Below are positions 1-8,943 of a stretch of 64,000 nucleotides of DNA, piece by piece. The number at the start of each line of letters is the position of its first letter. Position 1 is the first letter of the stretch. The stretch is from Deinococcus radiotolerans. Lineage in GTDB: Bacteria > Deinococcota > Deinococci > Deinococcales > Deinococcaceae. The notes below the pieces were generated by a model, which was not told the DNA's origin, did not search any database, and saw only the letters and a program-made list of their open reading frames with translations. A program made the translations under genes and the position numbers. The stretch spans positions 55,307 to 119,306 of the forward strand of contig NZ_BMPE01000011.1 in NCBI RefSeq assembly GCF_014647435.1, given 5' to 3'.

Positions 1-684
1 CCAGTTGTTGAGGGCGTATTTGGTCCAGCGGATGGCGGTGGGGCTGCCGCTGGCGAGTTGCCGGGCGACGGTCCAGGCGCGGTCCAGCAGTTCCTCGTCC
101 GGGACGGTGAGGCTTACGAGGCCGATGCGTTCCGCTTCGATGCCGCTCACCGGTTCGCCGGTCATGAGGTGGTATTTGGCCTTGTTCAGGCCGCACAGCA
201 GGGGCCAGATGATTGCGGCGTGGTCACCGGCGGCGACCCCCAACCGGACGTGCCCGTCGAGGAGGCGGGCGGTGTGCGCGGTGATGCTCACGTCGGCCAG
301 CAGCGCGACGGCGAGGCCAGCGCCGACGCAGGGGCCGTGGATGGCGCTCACGATGGGTTTGGAGCAGTTGATGACGTTGTACACGAGGTCTCGGGCTTCT
401 TTCCAGACGCGGGTGAGGGCGGTGAAGTCGCTGCTCATCTCCTCGATCAGGGTGAAGTCCCCGCCGCTGCTGAAGCCGCGTCCCTCGCCGCGCACGAGGA
501 CACTGCGGATGCCGGGCGTGTCATCAATGTCGCGCCACACGCGGGTCAGGGCGCGGTGCGCGTCGGCGTTCACGCTGTTCAGGGTCTTCTCGCTGCGGAT
601 GACGACTTCGAGGATGCCGCCGTCGTGCAGGTGGAGGTGCAGGCCGGGGTACGCGCCGGGAGCAGTGAGCTGGGCTGTGTCCAT
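1..684 (-). CDS. Enoyl-CoA hydratase/isomerase family protein (C-terminus cut by window edge)
   Basis: Crotonase-fold enzyme acting on acyl-CoA thioesters; the exact substrate cannot be told. 228 residues are visible and the reading frame runs off the window at base 1, so only the C-terminal tail is missing. Family marks are the first oxyanion-hole region [13 protein letters not shown] and the second one [19 protein letters not shown]. The ATG at 684 follows TACCCT by six bases, the leaderless arrangement seen repeatedly in this window, which supports this start. The gene is transcribed on the same strand as the upstream wrbA and is separated from it by a strong hairpin, so it probably has its own transcript. 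Confidence 0.85.
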   Translation of the reverse strand, partial: MDTAQLTAPGAYPGLHLHLHDGGILEVVIRSEKTLNSVNADAHRALTRVWRDIDDTPGIRSVLVRGEGRGFSSGGDFTLIEEMSSDFTALTRVWKEARDLVYNVINCSKPIVSAIHGPCVGAGLAVALLADVSITAHTARLLDGHVRLGVAAGDHAAIIWPLLCGLNKAKYHLMTGEPVSGIEAERIGLVSLTVPDEELLDRAWTVARQLASGSPTAIRWTKYALNNW

Positions 685-739
685 AGGGGCAGGGTAGCGG
701 GTGCGTGGGCGGGGGTGTCCGGCGGGGTGGGATGGATGC

Positions 740-786
740 ACCTGAAGCGGGCCCACACGGCAGTCACGTGCGGGCCCGCTTCAGGT
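740..786 (-). terminator. Strong hairpin terminator after wrbA
   Basis: A perfect 15-bp inverted repeat (740-754 and 772-786, arm GGGCCCGCTTCAGGT) with a 17-base loop lies directly after the wrbA stop. No T tract follows on the minus strand, so termination efficiency is an inference from stem strength. Confidence 0.75.
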
Positions 787-793
787 GATCTGT

Positions 794-1402
794 TTAGCCG
801 TTGAGCTTGGCGGTCACTTCAACGAGGCGGCGCGCCTGGTGGGCGATGGTGGCGCGGTCCTCATCGGTCAGGGGCTGGCCGTTCGCGGTGACGCTGGCGC
901 CGTAGGGGTTGCCGCCCGACGCGAAGATGGCCTGGTCGGTGTAGCCGGGCGCGACGATGATCGACCCCCAGTGCATGGCGGTAACGTACAGCGTCTGGAG
1001 GGTGGTTTCCTGGCCGCCGTTGGGGTTCTGGGCGCTGGTCATGGCGCTGAAGGTCTTGTTGGCGAGTTTCCCGGTCGCCCACAGGCCGCCGAGCGTGTCG
1101 ATGAACGCGCGCACCTGGCTGGCGGCGCCGCCGAAGCGGGTGGGGGTGCTGAACAGGTAGGCGTCGGCCCATTCGAGGTCGGCGGGGGTGGCGGTGGGGA
1201 CGTCGGCGCTGCGTTCCTGCTGGGCTTTCCAGGCGTCCTGGGTGTCGATGACGGCCTGGGGCGCGGTCTCGGGGACTTTCAGGATGCGGACCTCGGCGCC
1301 GGCGGCGCGGGCGGCTTCGGCGGCGGCCTGGGCCATGGCGTGGTTGGTGCCGTAGGTGGAGTAGTAGACGATGGCCAGTTTGACGGGGGAGGGCGTGGTC
1401 AT
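794..1402 (-). CDS. wrbA: NAD(P)H:quinone oxidoreductase, WrbA type
   Basis: Flavodoxin-like FMN enzyme that reduces quinones by two electrons in the cytoplasm, protecting against redox cycling (family knowledge). The FMN-phosphate loop [14 protein letters not shown] is near the N-terminus, followed by the WrbA signature STPTRFGG and a C-terminal [12 protein letters not shown] segment. 202 residues from the chosen ATG at 1402, close to the family length of about 200. This start is preferred over an in-frame ATG nine codons upstream because CATGCT lies six bases before it, matching the leaderless promoter geometry here. Monocistronic between two hairpins. Confidence 0.92.
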   Translation of the reverse strand: MTTPSPVKLAIVYYSTYGTNHAMAQAAAEAARAAGAEVRILKVPETAPQAVIDTQDAWKAQQERSADVPTATPADLEWADAYLFSTPTRFGGAASQVRAFIDTLGGLWATGKLANKTFSAMTSAQNPNGGQETTLQTLYVTAMHWGSIIVAPGYTDQAIFASGGNPYGASVTANGQPLTDEDRATIAHQARRLVEVTAKLNG

Positions 1403-1488
1403 GTCCCCAGCATGCACCTGACCGGGCATTCACTCAATATTGAAAGATTTGGCATGCATTGAGCGAATTCTCATCTGGGAAAGGGGAA

Positions 1489-1521
1489 GGGCACCCGGCA
1501 GTGACGCTGTGCCGGGTGCCC
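1489..1521 (-). terminator. Hairpin terminator after glpX
   Basis: Perfect 12-bp stem (1489-1500 with 1510-1521, arm GGGCACCCGGCA) and a 9-base loop, just past the glpX stop codon. The minus strand continues CCTTCCCCTTTCCC, a weak pyrimidine tract. Confidence 0.8.
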
Positions 1522-1534
1522 CTCCCGCCAACGG

Positions 1535-2548
<1,014 letters not shown>

Positions 2549-2659
2549 GCCGTTAACGTAACACGGGGACGTGAAAAACCGTCTCCGGGAGCGGTTCCAT
2601 GCGGTGATTGGTGTGTCACTCCCCGGGGGAATTTGGGTTGGCTCAGTCCGTGGGGCGGC

Positions 2660-2770
2660 TCAGCGCAGTACGCCCGCCCAGACCAGCAGCAGCCACAGCA
2701 CCACTGGGATGGCCAGCGAGCCAACAATCAGCTTCAGCAGCCGCCACCAGTCGTTCAGGAACTCCTTCAC
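2660..2770 (-). CDS. Small single-pass membrane protein, unknown
   Basis: A 36-residue ORF beginning with GTG at 2770 and reading [16 protein letters not shown] followed by a hydrophobic helix ending [19 protein letters not shown] sits six bases before the GTG, the local leaderless promoter pattern, which is why I favour this start over a longer upstream reading. The amphipathic Trp-rich N-terminus plus one transmembrane helix is all that can be said; no family is recognised. It lies between glpX and pgm. Confidence 0.5.
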   Translation of the reverse strand: MKEFLNDWWRLLKLIVGSLAIPVVLWLLLVWAGVLR

Positions 2771-2871
2771 GCCCTCAGCGTAGCAGCCGCCCGAGCGCGC
2801 GACCGGGTGCCCCTTCACGCTGTCTTGCCTCAGCCGGACCCGCCATCCACGCACTCCGTACACTGGCGGGT

Positions 2872-4521
2872 ATGACCCTCAGCCCCCTGGCCGGTAAACG
2901 CGCGCCGCAGAGCCTGCTGACGAACATCCCCCGACTGGTCGCCCACTACTACGAGACCCGCCCCGACGTCCGCGATCCACTGCAACGCGTGGCCTTCGGG
3001 ACCAGCGGGCACCGCGGGACCAGCCTGAACGGCACCTTCAACGAATCGCACATCCTGGCCGTCACGCAGGCCGTCGCCGAACACCGCGCCGCCGCTGGCA
3101 TCACCGGGCCGCTGTTCATGGGCCTGGACACCCACGCGCTGTCCGAACCCGCCTGGATGACCGCCCTGCAGGTCCTGGTTGCCAACGGCGTGCAGGTGCG
3201 CGCGCAGGCCGGCTCGTTCACGCCCACGCCCCTGATCAGCCACGCGATCCTCGAACACAACCGCCCCGGGCGCGAAGGGACGCCCGACCACGACTGGGCC
3301 GACGGGATCGTCATCACGCCCAGCCACAACCCCCCGCAGGACGGCGGCTTCAAGTACAACCCCCCCTCCGGCGGCCCGGCCGATACCGACGTGACGGGCG
3401 CCGTACAGGCCCGCGCGAACGCCATCCTGGAGAACGAACTGCGCGACGTGAAGCGCGTCTCACTGGAGGACGCCCTGGCGGGCCTGACGGACTTCGACTT
3501 CATCACGCCCTACGTGTCGGGGCTGGGCACGGTCGTGAATCTGGACGCCATCCGCCAGAGCGGCGTGAGGATCGGCGTGGACCCGCTGGGCGGCAGCAGC
3601 CTGCCGGTGTGGCAGGCCATTCAGGCGCAGCACGGCCTGAACCTGGCGATCGTGAACGAGGACATCGACCCGCGCTTCGCGTTCATGAGCGTGGACCGCG
3701 ACGGGAAGATCCGCATGGACTGCTCCAGCCCGTACGCCATGGCGGGCCTGCTGGCCCTGAAGGATGACTTCGACGTGGCCATCGGCAACGACCCGGACGC
3801 CGACCGGCACGGCATCGTGACCCGCGCGGGCCTGATGAACCCCAACCACTACCTCGCGGTGATGATCGAGTACCTGTTCAGCCACCGCCCGGGCTGGCGC
3901 GAAGGCGCCGCGATCGGCAAGACGCTGGTCAGCAGCGCCCTGATCGACCGGGTGGGCGCCGGGATCGGGCGGCGCGTCGTGGAGGTCCCGGTGGGCTTCA
4001 AGTACTTCGTGGAGGGACTGCTGGACGGCTCGTTCGGCTTCGGGGGAGAGGAGAGCGCCGGAGCGAGCTTCCTGAGACTGGACGGCACGTCCTGGAGCAC
4101 CGACAAGGACGGCCTGATCCCCGGCCTGCTGGCCGCCGAGATGACCGCCGTGACCGGCAAGACGCCCAGCGAACGCTTCGCGGACCTCACCGCGCGCTAC
4201 GGCGAGACCGCCTACGACCGCCAGGACGCTCCGGCAGACGCCGCGCAGAAGAAGATCCTTTCAAACCTCAGCCCCGAGCAGGTCAGCGCGACCACGCTGG
4301 GCGGCGACCCCATCACCGCGAAACTCACCCGCGCGCCCGGCAACGGCGCGGGCATCGGCGGGCTGAAGGTCACGACCGACCAGGCGTGGTTCGCCGCGCG
4401 GCCCAGCGGCACCGAGGACGTGTACAAGATCTACGCCGAGAGCTTCCGCGGCAAGGAACACCTGAAACAGGTCATGGACGAGGCGCGGGACGTGGTCAGC
4501 GCCGCCCTGAGCGGCCAGTAA
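2872..4521 (+). CDS. pgm: Phosphoglucomutase, alpha-D-glucose phosphate specific
   Basis: Interconverts glucose-1-phosphate and glucose-6-phosphate, linking glycolysis to polysaccharide and nucleotide-sugar synthesis. 549 residues, the size of E. coli Pgm. Seen in order: FGTSGHRG near the N-terminus, the phosphoserine loop [13 protein letters not shown], the Mg-binding loop [10 protein letters not shown], the sugar-binding GEESAGASF, and the phosphate-binding [15 protein letters not shown] at the C-terminus. ATG 2872 follows TACACT by seven bases (leaderless geometry); a longer upstream reading through the glpX spacer lacks any conserved sequence. Confidence 0.96.
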   Translation: MTLSPLAGKRAPQSLLTNIPRLVAHYYETRPDVRDPLQRVAFGTSGHRGTSLNGTFNESHILAVTQAVAEHRAAAGITGPLFMGLDTHALSEPAWMTALQVLVANGVQVRAQAGSFTPTPLISHAILEHNRPGREGTPDHDWADGIVITPSHNPPQDGGFKYNPPSGGPADTDVTGAVQARANAILENELRDVKRVSLEDALAGLTDFDFITPYVSGLGTVVNLDAIRQSGVRIGVDPLGGSSLPVWQAIQAQHGLNLAIVNEDIDPRFAFMSVDRDGKIRMDCSSPYAMAGLLALKDDFDVAIGNDPDADRHGIVTRAGLMNPNHYLAVMIEYLFSHRPGWREGAAIGKTLVSSALIDRVGAGIGRRVVEVPVGFKYFVEGLLDGSFGFGGEESAGASFLRLDGTSWSTDKDGLIPGLLAAEMTAVTGKTPSERFADLTARYGETAYDRQDAPADAAQKKILSNLSPEQVSATTLGGDPITAKLTRAPGNGAGIGGLKVTTDQAWFAARPSGTEDVYKIYAESFRGKEHLKQVMDEARDVVSAALSGQ

Positions 4522-5023
4522 AACCGGACGCTTCTGCGCGGCCACGCCCGCCTGAACGTCAGCTGCCGGGGCCTCGGTGGCCCGAAAACACCAGAGTGCT
4601 CCCTGTGCGGCCCTTCTGCCTGGGCCGCCACGCCTGGGCACTGGGCCACGCCGGAATCATTCCTGTGTGGTCCGGCTTGTTCTTGACCGGCTGCGGTCAA
4701 CGACCAGTTCCAGGAGCCAGGGTGCCGTCAGTGGAGACGTTGTTTCCGGCACCCCCAGGCCCGCAGCACTGGGGCGACTCTGCATGAACTTCATCTGCTG
4801 TCATGAAGCTCATCCGGCCGATCGGAGGCTCTGGGCTGAGTGGCGGACCCGCCCTGACCGCGCCTGAGCGGGTTGCGATCGCGGGCGCTCTCATGAGTGC
4901 GAATGCGAAAAATTCCGCACCCTGCCGCACCAATCAGTAAGTTTTATGTGAGTTCATTTTTCCTATGTTTGGCTATCAAAGATCGGGTTCAGACCCGACC
5001 CGCAGCCCACAGGAGGAAGTTAC
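4522..5023. other. 502-bp intergenic region upstream of the chemosensory operon
   Basis: No convincing gene. It contains a 7-bp hairpin (GCGGCCC 4607-4613 with GGGCCGC 4622-4628), which may terminate pgm, an 11-bp inverted repeat with one mismatch (ATGAACTTCAT 4784-4794 with ATGAAGCTCAT 4803-4813), the palindromes GCGATCGC and CTCATGAG around 4875-4896, and an AT-rich stretch (about 4900-4980) unlike its surroundings. The length and the inverted repeats suggest a regulated promoter. Confidence 0.5.
4941..5016 (+). promoter_or_regulatory. Putative promoter, leader hairpin and strong SD of the chemosensory operon
   Basis: An AT-rich island contains TATGTT at 4964-4969 as a plausible -10 with only a weak -35 near 4943. 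The leader then forms a small hairpin (TCGGGT-TCAG-ACCCGA, 4982-4997) and ends with a canonical Shine-Dalgarno AGGAGG at 5011-5016, seven bases before the MHYT gene start. Unlike most genes here this one is therefore leadered. Confidence 0.5.
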
Positions 5024-5836
5024 ATGGATCACGCTGAAATGCTCCACCACACCTGGGTGAGTTCGTACATCATCCTGTCGTTCATCATTGCCACCGTGGC
5101 GTCCTACATGTCCCTGGAACTCGCCGGACGCGCCGGACGCGTGTTCAGCAGCGCCGCGAACCGCTTCTGGCTGATCGCGCAGGCCCTGGTCCTCGGCTAC
5201 GGCATCTGGGCCATGCACTTCGTCGGCATGATGGCCTTCCAGGTAAACGCCGCCACCAGCCTGAACTACCCGATCACCGTCCTCTCCGGCCTGGTCGCCG
5301 TGGCCTTCATGTACCCCGCGCTGCTGATCCTGCACGCCGGACCCTTCAACCTGCGCCGCCTGAGCATCGCGGGCGTGATCGCGGGCATCGGGATCGTCGC
5401 CATGCACTACAGCGGCATGGCCGCCTTCCGCCTGCCCGGCACGGCACTTCAGCTGAACATCCCGGCCCTGATCGGCTCGGTGCTGATCGCCGTGGGCGCC
5501 AGCATGGCCGCGCTGTTCCTGTTCCACCGCCTCACCAGCGACTGGGCCAAGCAGCAGACCCGCGCGCGGCTGAACCTCGTCAAGGTCGGCGCGGCCGCCG
5601 TGATGGGCGCCGCGATCACCGCCATGCACTACACCGGCATGGCCGCCTTCCGCTACAAGATCGTGGACGAGATGCAGGTCGGGATCGCCCAGCAGGGCAT
5701 CGACACCACCCTGCTCGCCCTGGTGATCGGCGTCGTGACCTTCCTGCTGATGGGCCTGGCCCTGACCAGCATCCTGATGGACGCCGGCCGCGGCGGCGAC
5801 CTGGAAGACGTCGACTTCGGCAGCGCCGCGGACTGA
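5024..5836 (+). CDS. MHYT-domain integral membrane sensor
   Basis: Predicted seven-helix membrane protein of 270 residues with three MHYT repeats: WAMHFVGMMAF, VAMHYSGMAAF and TAMHYTGMAAF. In the family the Met/His residues are proposed to bind copper near the outer membrane face and to sense oxygen, CO or NO (established proposal, not proven). There is no attached kinase or GGDEF output domain, so any signal must be passed on by a partner. It is the first gene of the chemosensory operon, which makes it a candidate auxiliary input to the MCP or CheA encoded downstream (inference). SD AGGAGG is seven bases upstream. Confidence 0.88.
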   Translation: MDHAEMLHHTWVSSYIILSFIIATVASYMSLELAGRAGRVFSSAANRFWLIAQALVLGYGIWAMHFVGMMAFQVNAATSLNYPITVLSGLVAVAFMYPALLILHAGPFNLRRLSIAGVIAGIGIVAMHYSGMAAFRLPGTALQLNIPALIGSVLIAVGASMAALFLFHRLTSDWAKQQTRARLNLVKVGAAAVMGAAITAMHYTGMAAFRYKIVDEMQVGIAQQGIDTTLLALVIGVVTFLLMGLALTSILMDAGRGGDLEDVDFGSAAD

Positions 5837-5909
5837 ACTCACCTCCCGTATCCTCTGCACCCTGTGGCCTGCCGCGTCCCGCGGCGCGCCCGGAAAGGAC
5901 AACACCCTC

Positions 5910-6272
5910 ATGGCACGAATTCTGATTGTTGATGACTCCCCCGCCGACCTGAAGTTCATGGAAGCCGCCCTGAAAGCCACGCCCCACAGCGTCACCGCAC
6001 TGAACGACCCCGCCCAGGTCGAGGCGGTCGCCGACCAGCTGCGCCCGGACCTGCTCCTCGTGGACGTCGTCATGCCCGGCCGCAACGGCTACGAGGTCGT
6101 GCGCGGCCTGCGCCGCCAGCCCGGCATGGACAACCTGAAAGTCGTGTTCGTGTCCAGCAAGGGCACCGAGACCGACGTGAAATGGGGCCTGCGTCAGGGC
6201 GCCGACGACTACATCGTCAAACCCTACACGCCCGAGCAGGTCCTGGGCGTCGTGAACCGGCTGATCGGCTGA
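5910..6272 (+). CDS. Single-domain CheY-like response regulator
   Basis: 120-residue receiver domain with the acidic pair D8-D9, phosphoacceptor D52 in LLLVDVVMPG, the switch Ser in VFVSSKG and the conserved Lys in DYIVKPY. No output domain, so it acts by protein binding, like PilG/PilH of Pil-Chp systems. An AAGGAC Shine-Dalgarno-like sequence precedes ATG 5910. Its TGA stop overlaps the ATG of cheW (TGATG), indicating translational coupling. Confidence 0.92.
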   Translation: MARILIVDDSPADLKFMEAALKATPHSVTALNDPAQVEAVADQLRPDLLLVDVVMPGRNGYEVVRGLRRQPGMDNLKVVFVSSKGTETDVKWGLRQGADDYIVKPYTPEQVLGVVNRLIG

Positions 6273-6652
6273 TGCCCGACGCGCTGCTCGTCCGCGTGCA
6301 GGACACCCGCCTGGCGCTGCCCCTCTCGGGCGAGCAGACCATCGCGGAAGTCGGCCCCATCGCCCCGCTGCCCCACGGTGAACCGCTGCTGCGCGGCCTG
6401 ACCACCCTTCAGGGCCGCGCCGTGCCCCTGCTGGACCTCGCGCCGCTGCTGGGCCACCCCGCCGCCACCCCCGCCCTGATGGTCCTGACCAGCCTGGAGG
6501 GCGAACGTGTCGCCCTGCTCGTGGATGAGGTCTACGGCGTCAGCAGCGTCCCCACGCCCCCCCCCGGCACCAGCCTGCTGCTGGACGTGCCCGGCGGCCC
6601 CCTCCTGAACCCGACGGCCCTGATCCGCGATCTGCGCGACCACCTGAGCTGA
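6272..6652 (+). CDS. CheW-like coupling protein (PilI type)
   Basis: 126-residue CheW-fold protein that would bridge the MCP and CheA. Visible features are the PLLRGLTTLQGRAVPLLDLA core typical of CheW domains and LVDEVYGV. It is short compared with E. coli CheW (167), as expected for PilI-like members. Starts on the ATG overlapping the cheY stop. Position in a CheY-CheW-MCP-CheA order supports the assignment. Confidence 0.82.
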   Translation: MPDALLVRVQDTRLALPLSGEQTIAEVGPIAPLPHGEPLLRGLTTLQGRAVPLLDLAPLLGHPAATPALMVLTSLEGERVALLVDEVYGVSSVPTPPPGTSLLLDVPGGPLLNPTALIRDLRDHLS

Positions 6653-6710
6653 CCCGCCCCCCGCACCTCACCCCACGCCCCTTCCCCCGCTCCCGCCCGG
6701 AGGTCCACCC

Positions 6711-8927
6711 ATGCAACTCCAGTTCCAGACTGCCCGCCTCAACCGCGCCAATCGCAAAACCAACGCCCAGCGAGTCGGGTGGCTGGGACAGCTGCGCGTG
6801 GGTCAGAAGCTCTCGCTGGCCGCGTTCGCGTTCGCCGTCCCGCTGACCGTGCTGGTCAGCACGCTGCTCGTCGAGCAGCAGAGCGCCATCACGAAAACCA
6901 AGTTGGAACTGTCCGGCATCGAGCAGTTCGGGCCGCTGCGTGACATCAACACCAACCTCGCGGGCTTCGTCTCCACCGCCCTGCGTGGGGACAGCGGCGG
7001 CGCCGCGAAGGCCGCGTCGGCCATGGACGGCGCTATCGACCGGCTCGAAGCGCAGGTGTCGCCCGAGTACCGCGAGCGCGTGCAGTCCCTGCGCCGCGAC
7101 TGGAAGACCCTGCCCGACTCCATCGGCACGCAGCCGGACCTCGCGATCCTGCAGACGTACGCGCAGCTGCTCAGCACCTACCAGCGCGACCTGAGCGAGG
7201 ATCTCCTGACCCAGTCGGGCCTGATGCTCGACCCGGTGCCCAACACCTTCCACACCATGGAAGCCACGCTGCGCATCCTGCCGCGCCTGTCCACCGGTCT
7301 GAACCTCGCGGCACTGACCACGGAAGCGGGCCGCCGCGAGCCCGGCGACGACAGCTCCTACCTCAGCGTGCTGCGGGACCTGAACGTCACCCTGCAAGAC
7401 GCCCTGACCGCCTACAACGCCAGCGTGGACCGCGTGGTCCGCGCCGACCCCAAGGCCGGGGCCGCCCTGAGCGAGGCCGCCACGAAACTCAACGAGGCCG
7501 TCACGCCCGCCCTGGCCGACCTGGGCGCCGCCGTGGAAGGCGGCAGCCTGAACAGCGTGGACGTGCAGGGCATCCAGAACAGCGCGCTGCTCCAGGTGGG
7601 CGCCGCGTACAACTCCGGCGTGGAAACACTGACCCGCGACCTGCAGAGCCGCATGAGTGACACGGAACGCCAGCGTCTGCTGTCCCTGCTGGCGATCATC
7701 GCGGCGCTGGTGCTGGCCTTCACGCTGCTGATCCGCCTGTCGCGCGCCATCGTCAAGCCCCTGACCGAACTGACCCGCGCCAGCCGCGCCGTGTCCAGCG
7801 GCGACCTGAACGTGCAGGTGCCCGTGCAGACCCGCGACGAGCTGGGCTACATGGCGCATACCTTCAACAACGCCACCACGCAGCTGCGCGTCAACGAGGA
7901 GAAGAACCTCAACGAGCGCGAGGAAGCGGCCAAACTCCAGAACAACATCGGTTCGTTCCTGGACGTCACCATGGACATCGCCGGCGGCGACCTGACCCGC
8001 CGCGGCGTGGTCAGTGAGGACGTGCTGGGGAACGTCGTGGACTCCATCAACCTGATGGTCGACGAGCTGGGGCAGGTGCTGGGCGAGGTGCAGAAGGCGT
8101 CGGTGTCCGTGACGGACGCCAGCCGCGACATGCTGCGCACCACCGACCAGATCGTGCAGGGCGCCGACACCACCACCCAGGAAACCCGCCGCGTGGCCGC
8201 ACAGGTGCGCGCCGTGACCGACGGCTTCCGCGACATGGCCGAGGCCGCGCAGCTCAGCGCCGAATCCGCACGCCAGGCGCTCGAAGCGTCCGAGCAGGGC
8301 CGCGAGGCCGTGCTGGGCACCCTGGACGGCATGCAGAACATCCGCCGCGAGGTGCAGGGCGTGGCCCGGCGCATCAAGACCCTCGGTGAACGCTCCCTGG
8401 AAATTCAGGAAATCGTGGACACCATCTCGCGCCTGTCCAGCCAGACCAACCTGCTGGCACTGAACGCCTCCATCGAGGCGGCCGGTGCAGGCGCCGCCGG
8501 CAGCCGCTTCGCGATCGTGGCAGACGAAGTGCGTAAACTCGCGGACTCCTCCGCGCAGGCCACCGCGCGCATCGCCAGCCTGATCCGCACGGTGCAGCTG
8601 GAAATCACCGAGGTGGTCGGCAGCGTGGAGGACAACACCCGCGAGGTGGAACAGGGCTACCGCGTCGCCGCCATCGCCGGGGAACGCATCGAGCAGCTGG
8701 GTAAGCTGGCCGCCGAGTCCGCGCAGTTCGCCGAGCGCATCAACGCCGCCACCACCGACCAGGTGCGCAGCGTCGAGCAGGTGAGTGAAGCCGTGCAGCA
8801 GATCGGTCAGGTGGCCGAGAACTCCAACGAGAGCGTCGAGCAGGGCCGCGCCGCCGCCCGCCGCCTGCAGCACCTCGCGCAGAACCTGCTGCAGAGCCTC
8901 TCGCGCTTCAAGCTCCCCACCAACTAA
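6711..8927 (+). CDS. Methyl-accepting chemotaxis protein (PilJ/PixJ-like)
   Basis: 738 residues: a cytoplasmic N-terminal stretch, TM1 around residues 30-52, a roughly 270-residue extracytoplasmic domain, TM2 around 325-345, a HAMP domain (IVKPLTELTRASRAVSSGD), a second HAMP-like segment (MDIAGGDLTRRGVVSEDVLG), then the signalling coiled coil. The hairpin tip reads SSQTNLLALNASIEAAGAG and FAIVADEVRKLADSSAQA, where the usual EAARAGE is EAAGAGA. The operon has no CheR/CheB, so methylation-based adaptation may be absent (inference). A GGAGGT Shine-Dalgarno precedes ATG 6711. Confidence 0.93.
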   Translation: MQLQFQTARLNRANRKTNAQRVGWLGQLRVGQKLSLAAFAFAVPLTVLVSTLLVEQQSAITKTKLELSGIEQFGPLRDINTNLAGFVSTALRGDSGGAAKAASAMDGAIDRLEAQVSPEYRERVQSLRRDWKTLPDSIGTQPDLAILQTYAQLLSTYQRDLSEDLLTQSGLMLDPVPNTFHTMEATLRILPRLSTGLNLAALTTEAGRREPGDDSSYLSVLRDLNVTLQDALTAYNASVDRVVRADPKAGAALSEAATKLNEAVTPALADLGAAVEGGSLNSVDVQGIQNSALLQVGAAYNSGVETLTRDLQSRMSDTERQRLLSLLAIIAALVLAFTLLIRLSRAIVKPLTELTRASRAVSSGDLNVQVPVQTRDELGYMAHTFNNATTQLRVNEEKNLNEREEAAKLQNNIGSFLDVTMDIAGGDLTRRGVVSEDVLGNVVDSINLMVDELGQVLGEVQKASVSVTDASRDMLRTTDQIVQGADTTTQETRRVAAQVRAVTDGFRDMAEAAQLSAESARQALEASEQGREAVLGTLDGMQNIRREVQGVARRIKTLGERSLEIQEIVDTISRLSSQTNLLALNASIEAAGAGAAGSRFAIVADEVRKLADSSAQATARIASLIRTVQLEITEVVGSVEDNTREVEQGYRVAAIAGERIEQLGKLAAESAQFAERINAATTDQVRSVEQVSEAVQQIGQVAENSNESVEQGRAAARRLQHLAQNLLQSLSRFKLPTN

Positions 8928-8943
8928 GGCACAAGGAGCTGAT

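Noticed and set aside
4941..4970. AT-rich stretch as a radiation/desiccation response motif
   Set aside because: It does not match the known 17-bp palindrome of DdrO-controlled Deinococcus promoters.
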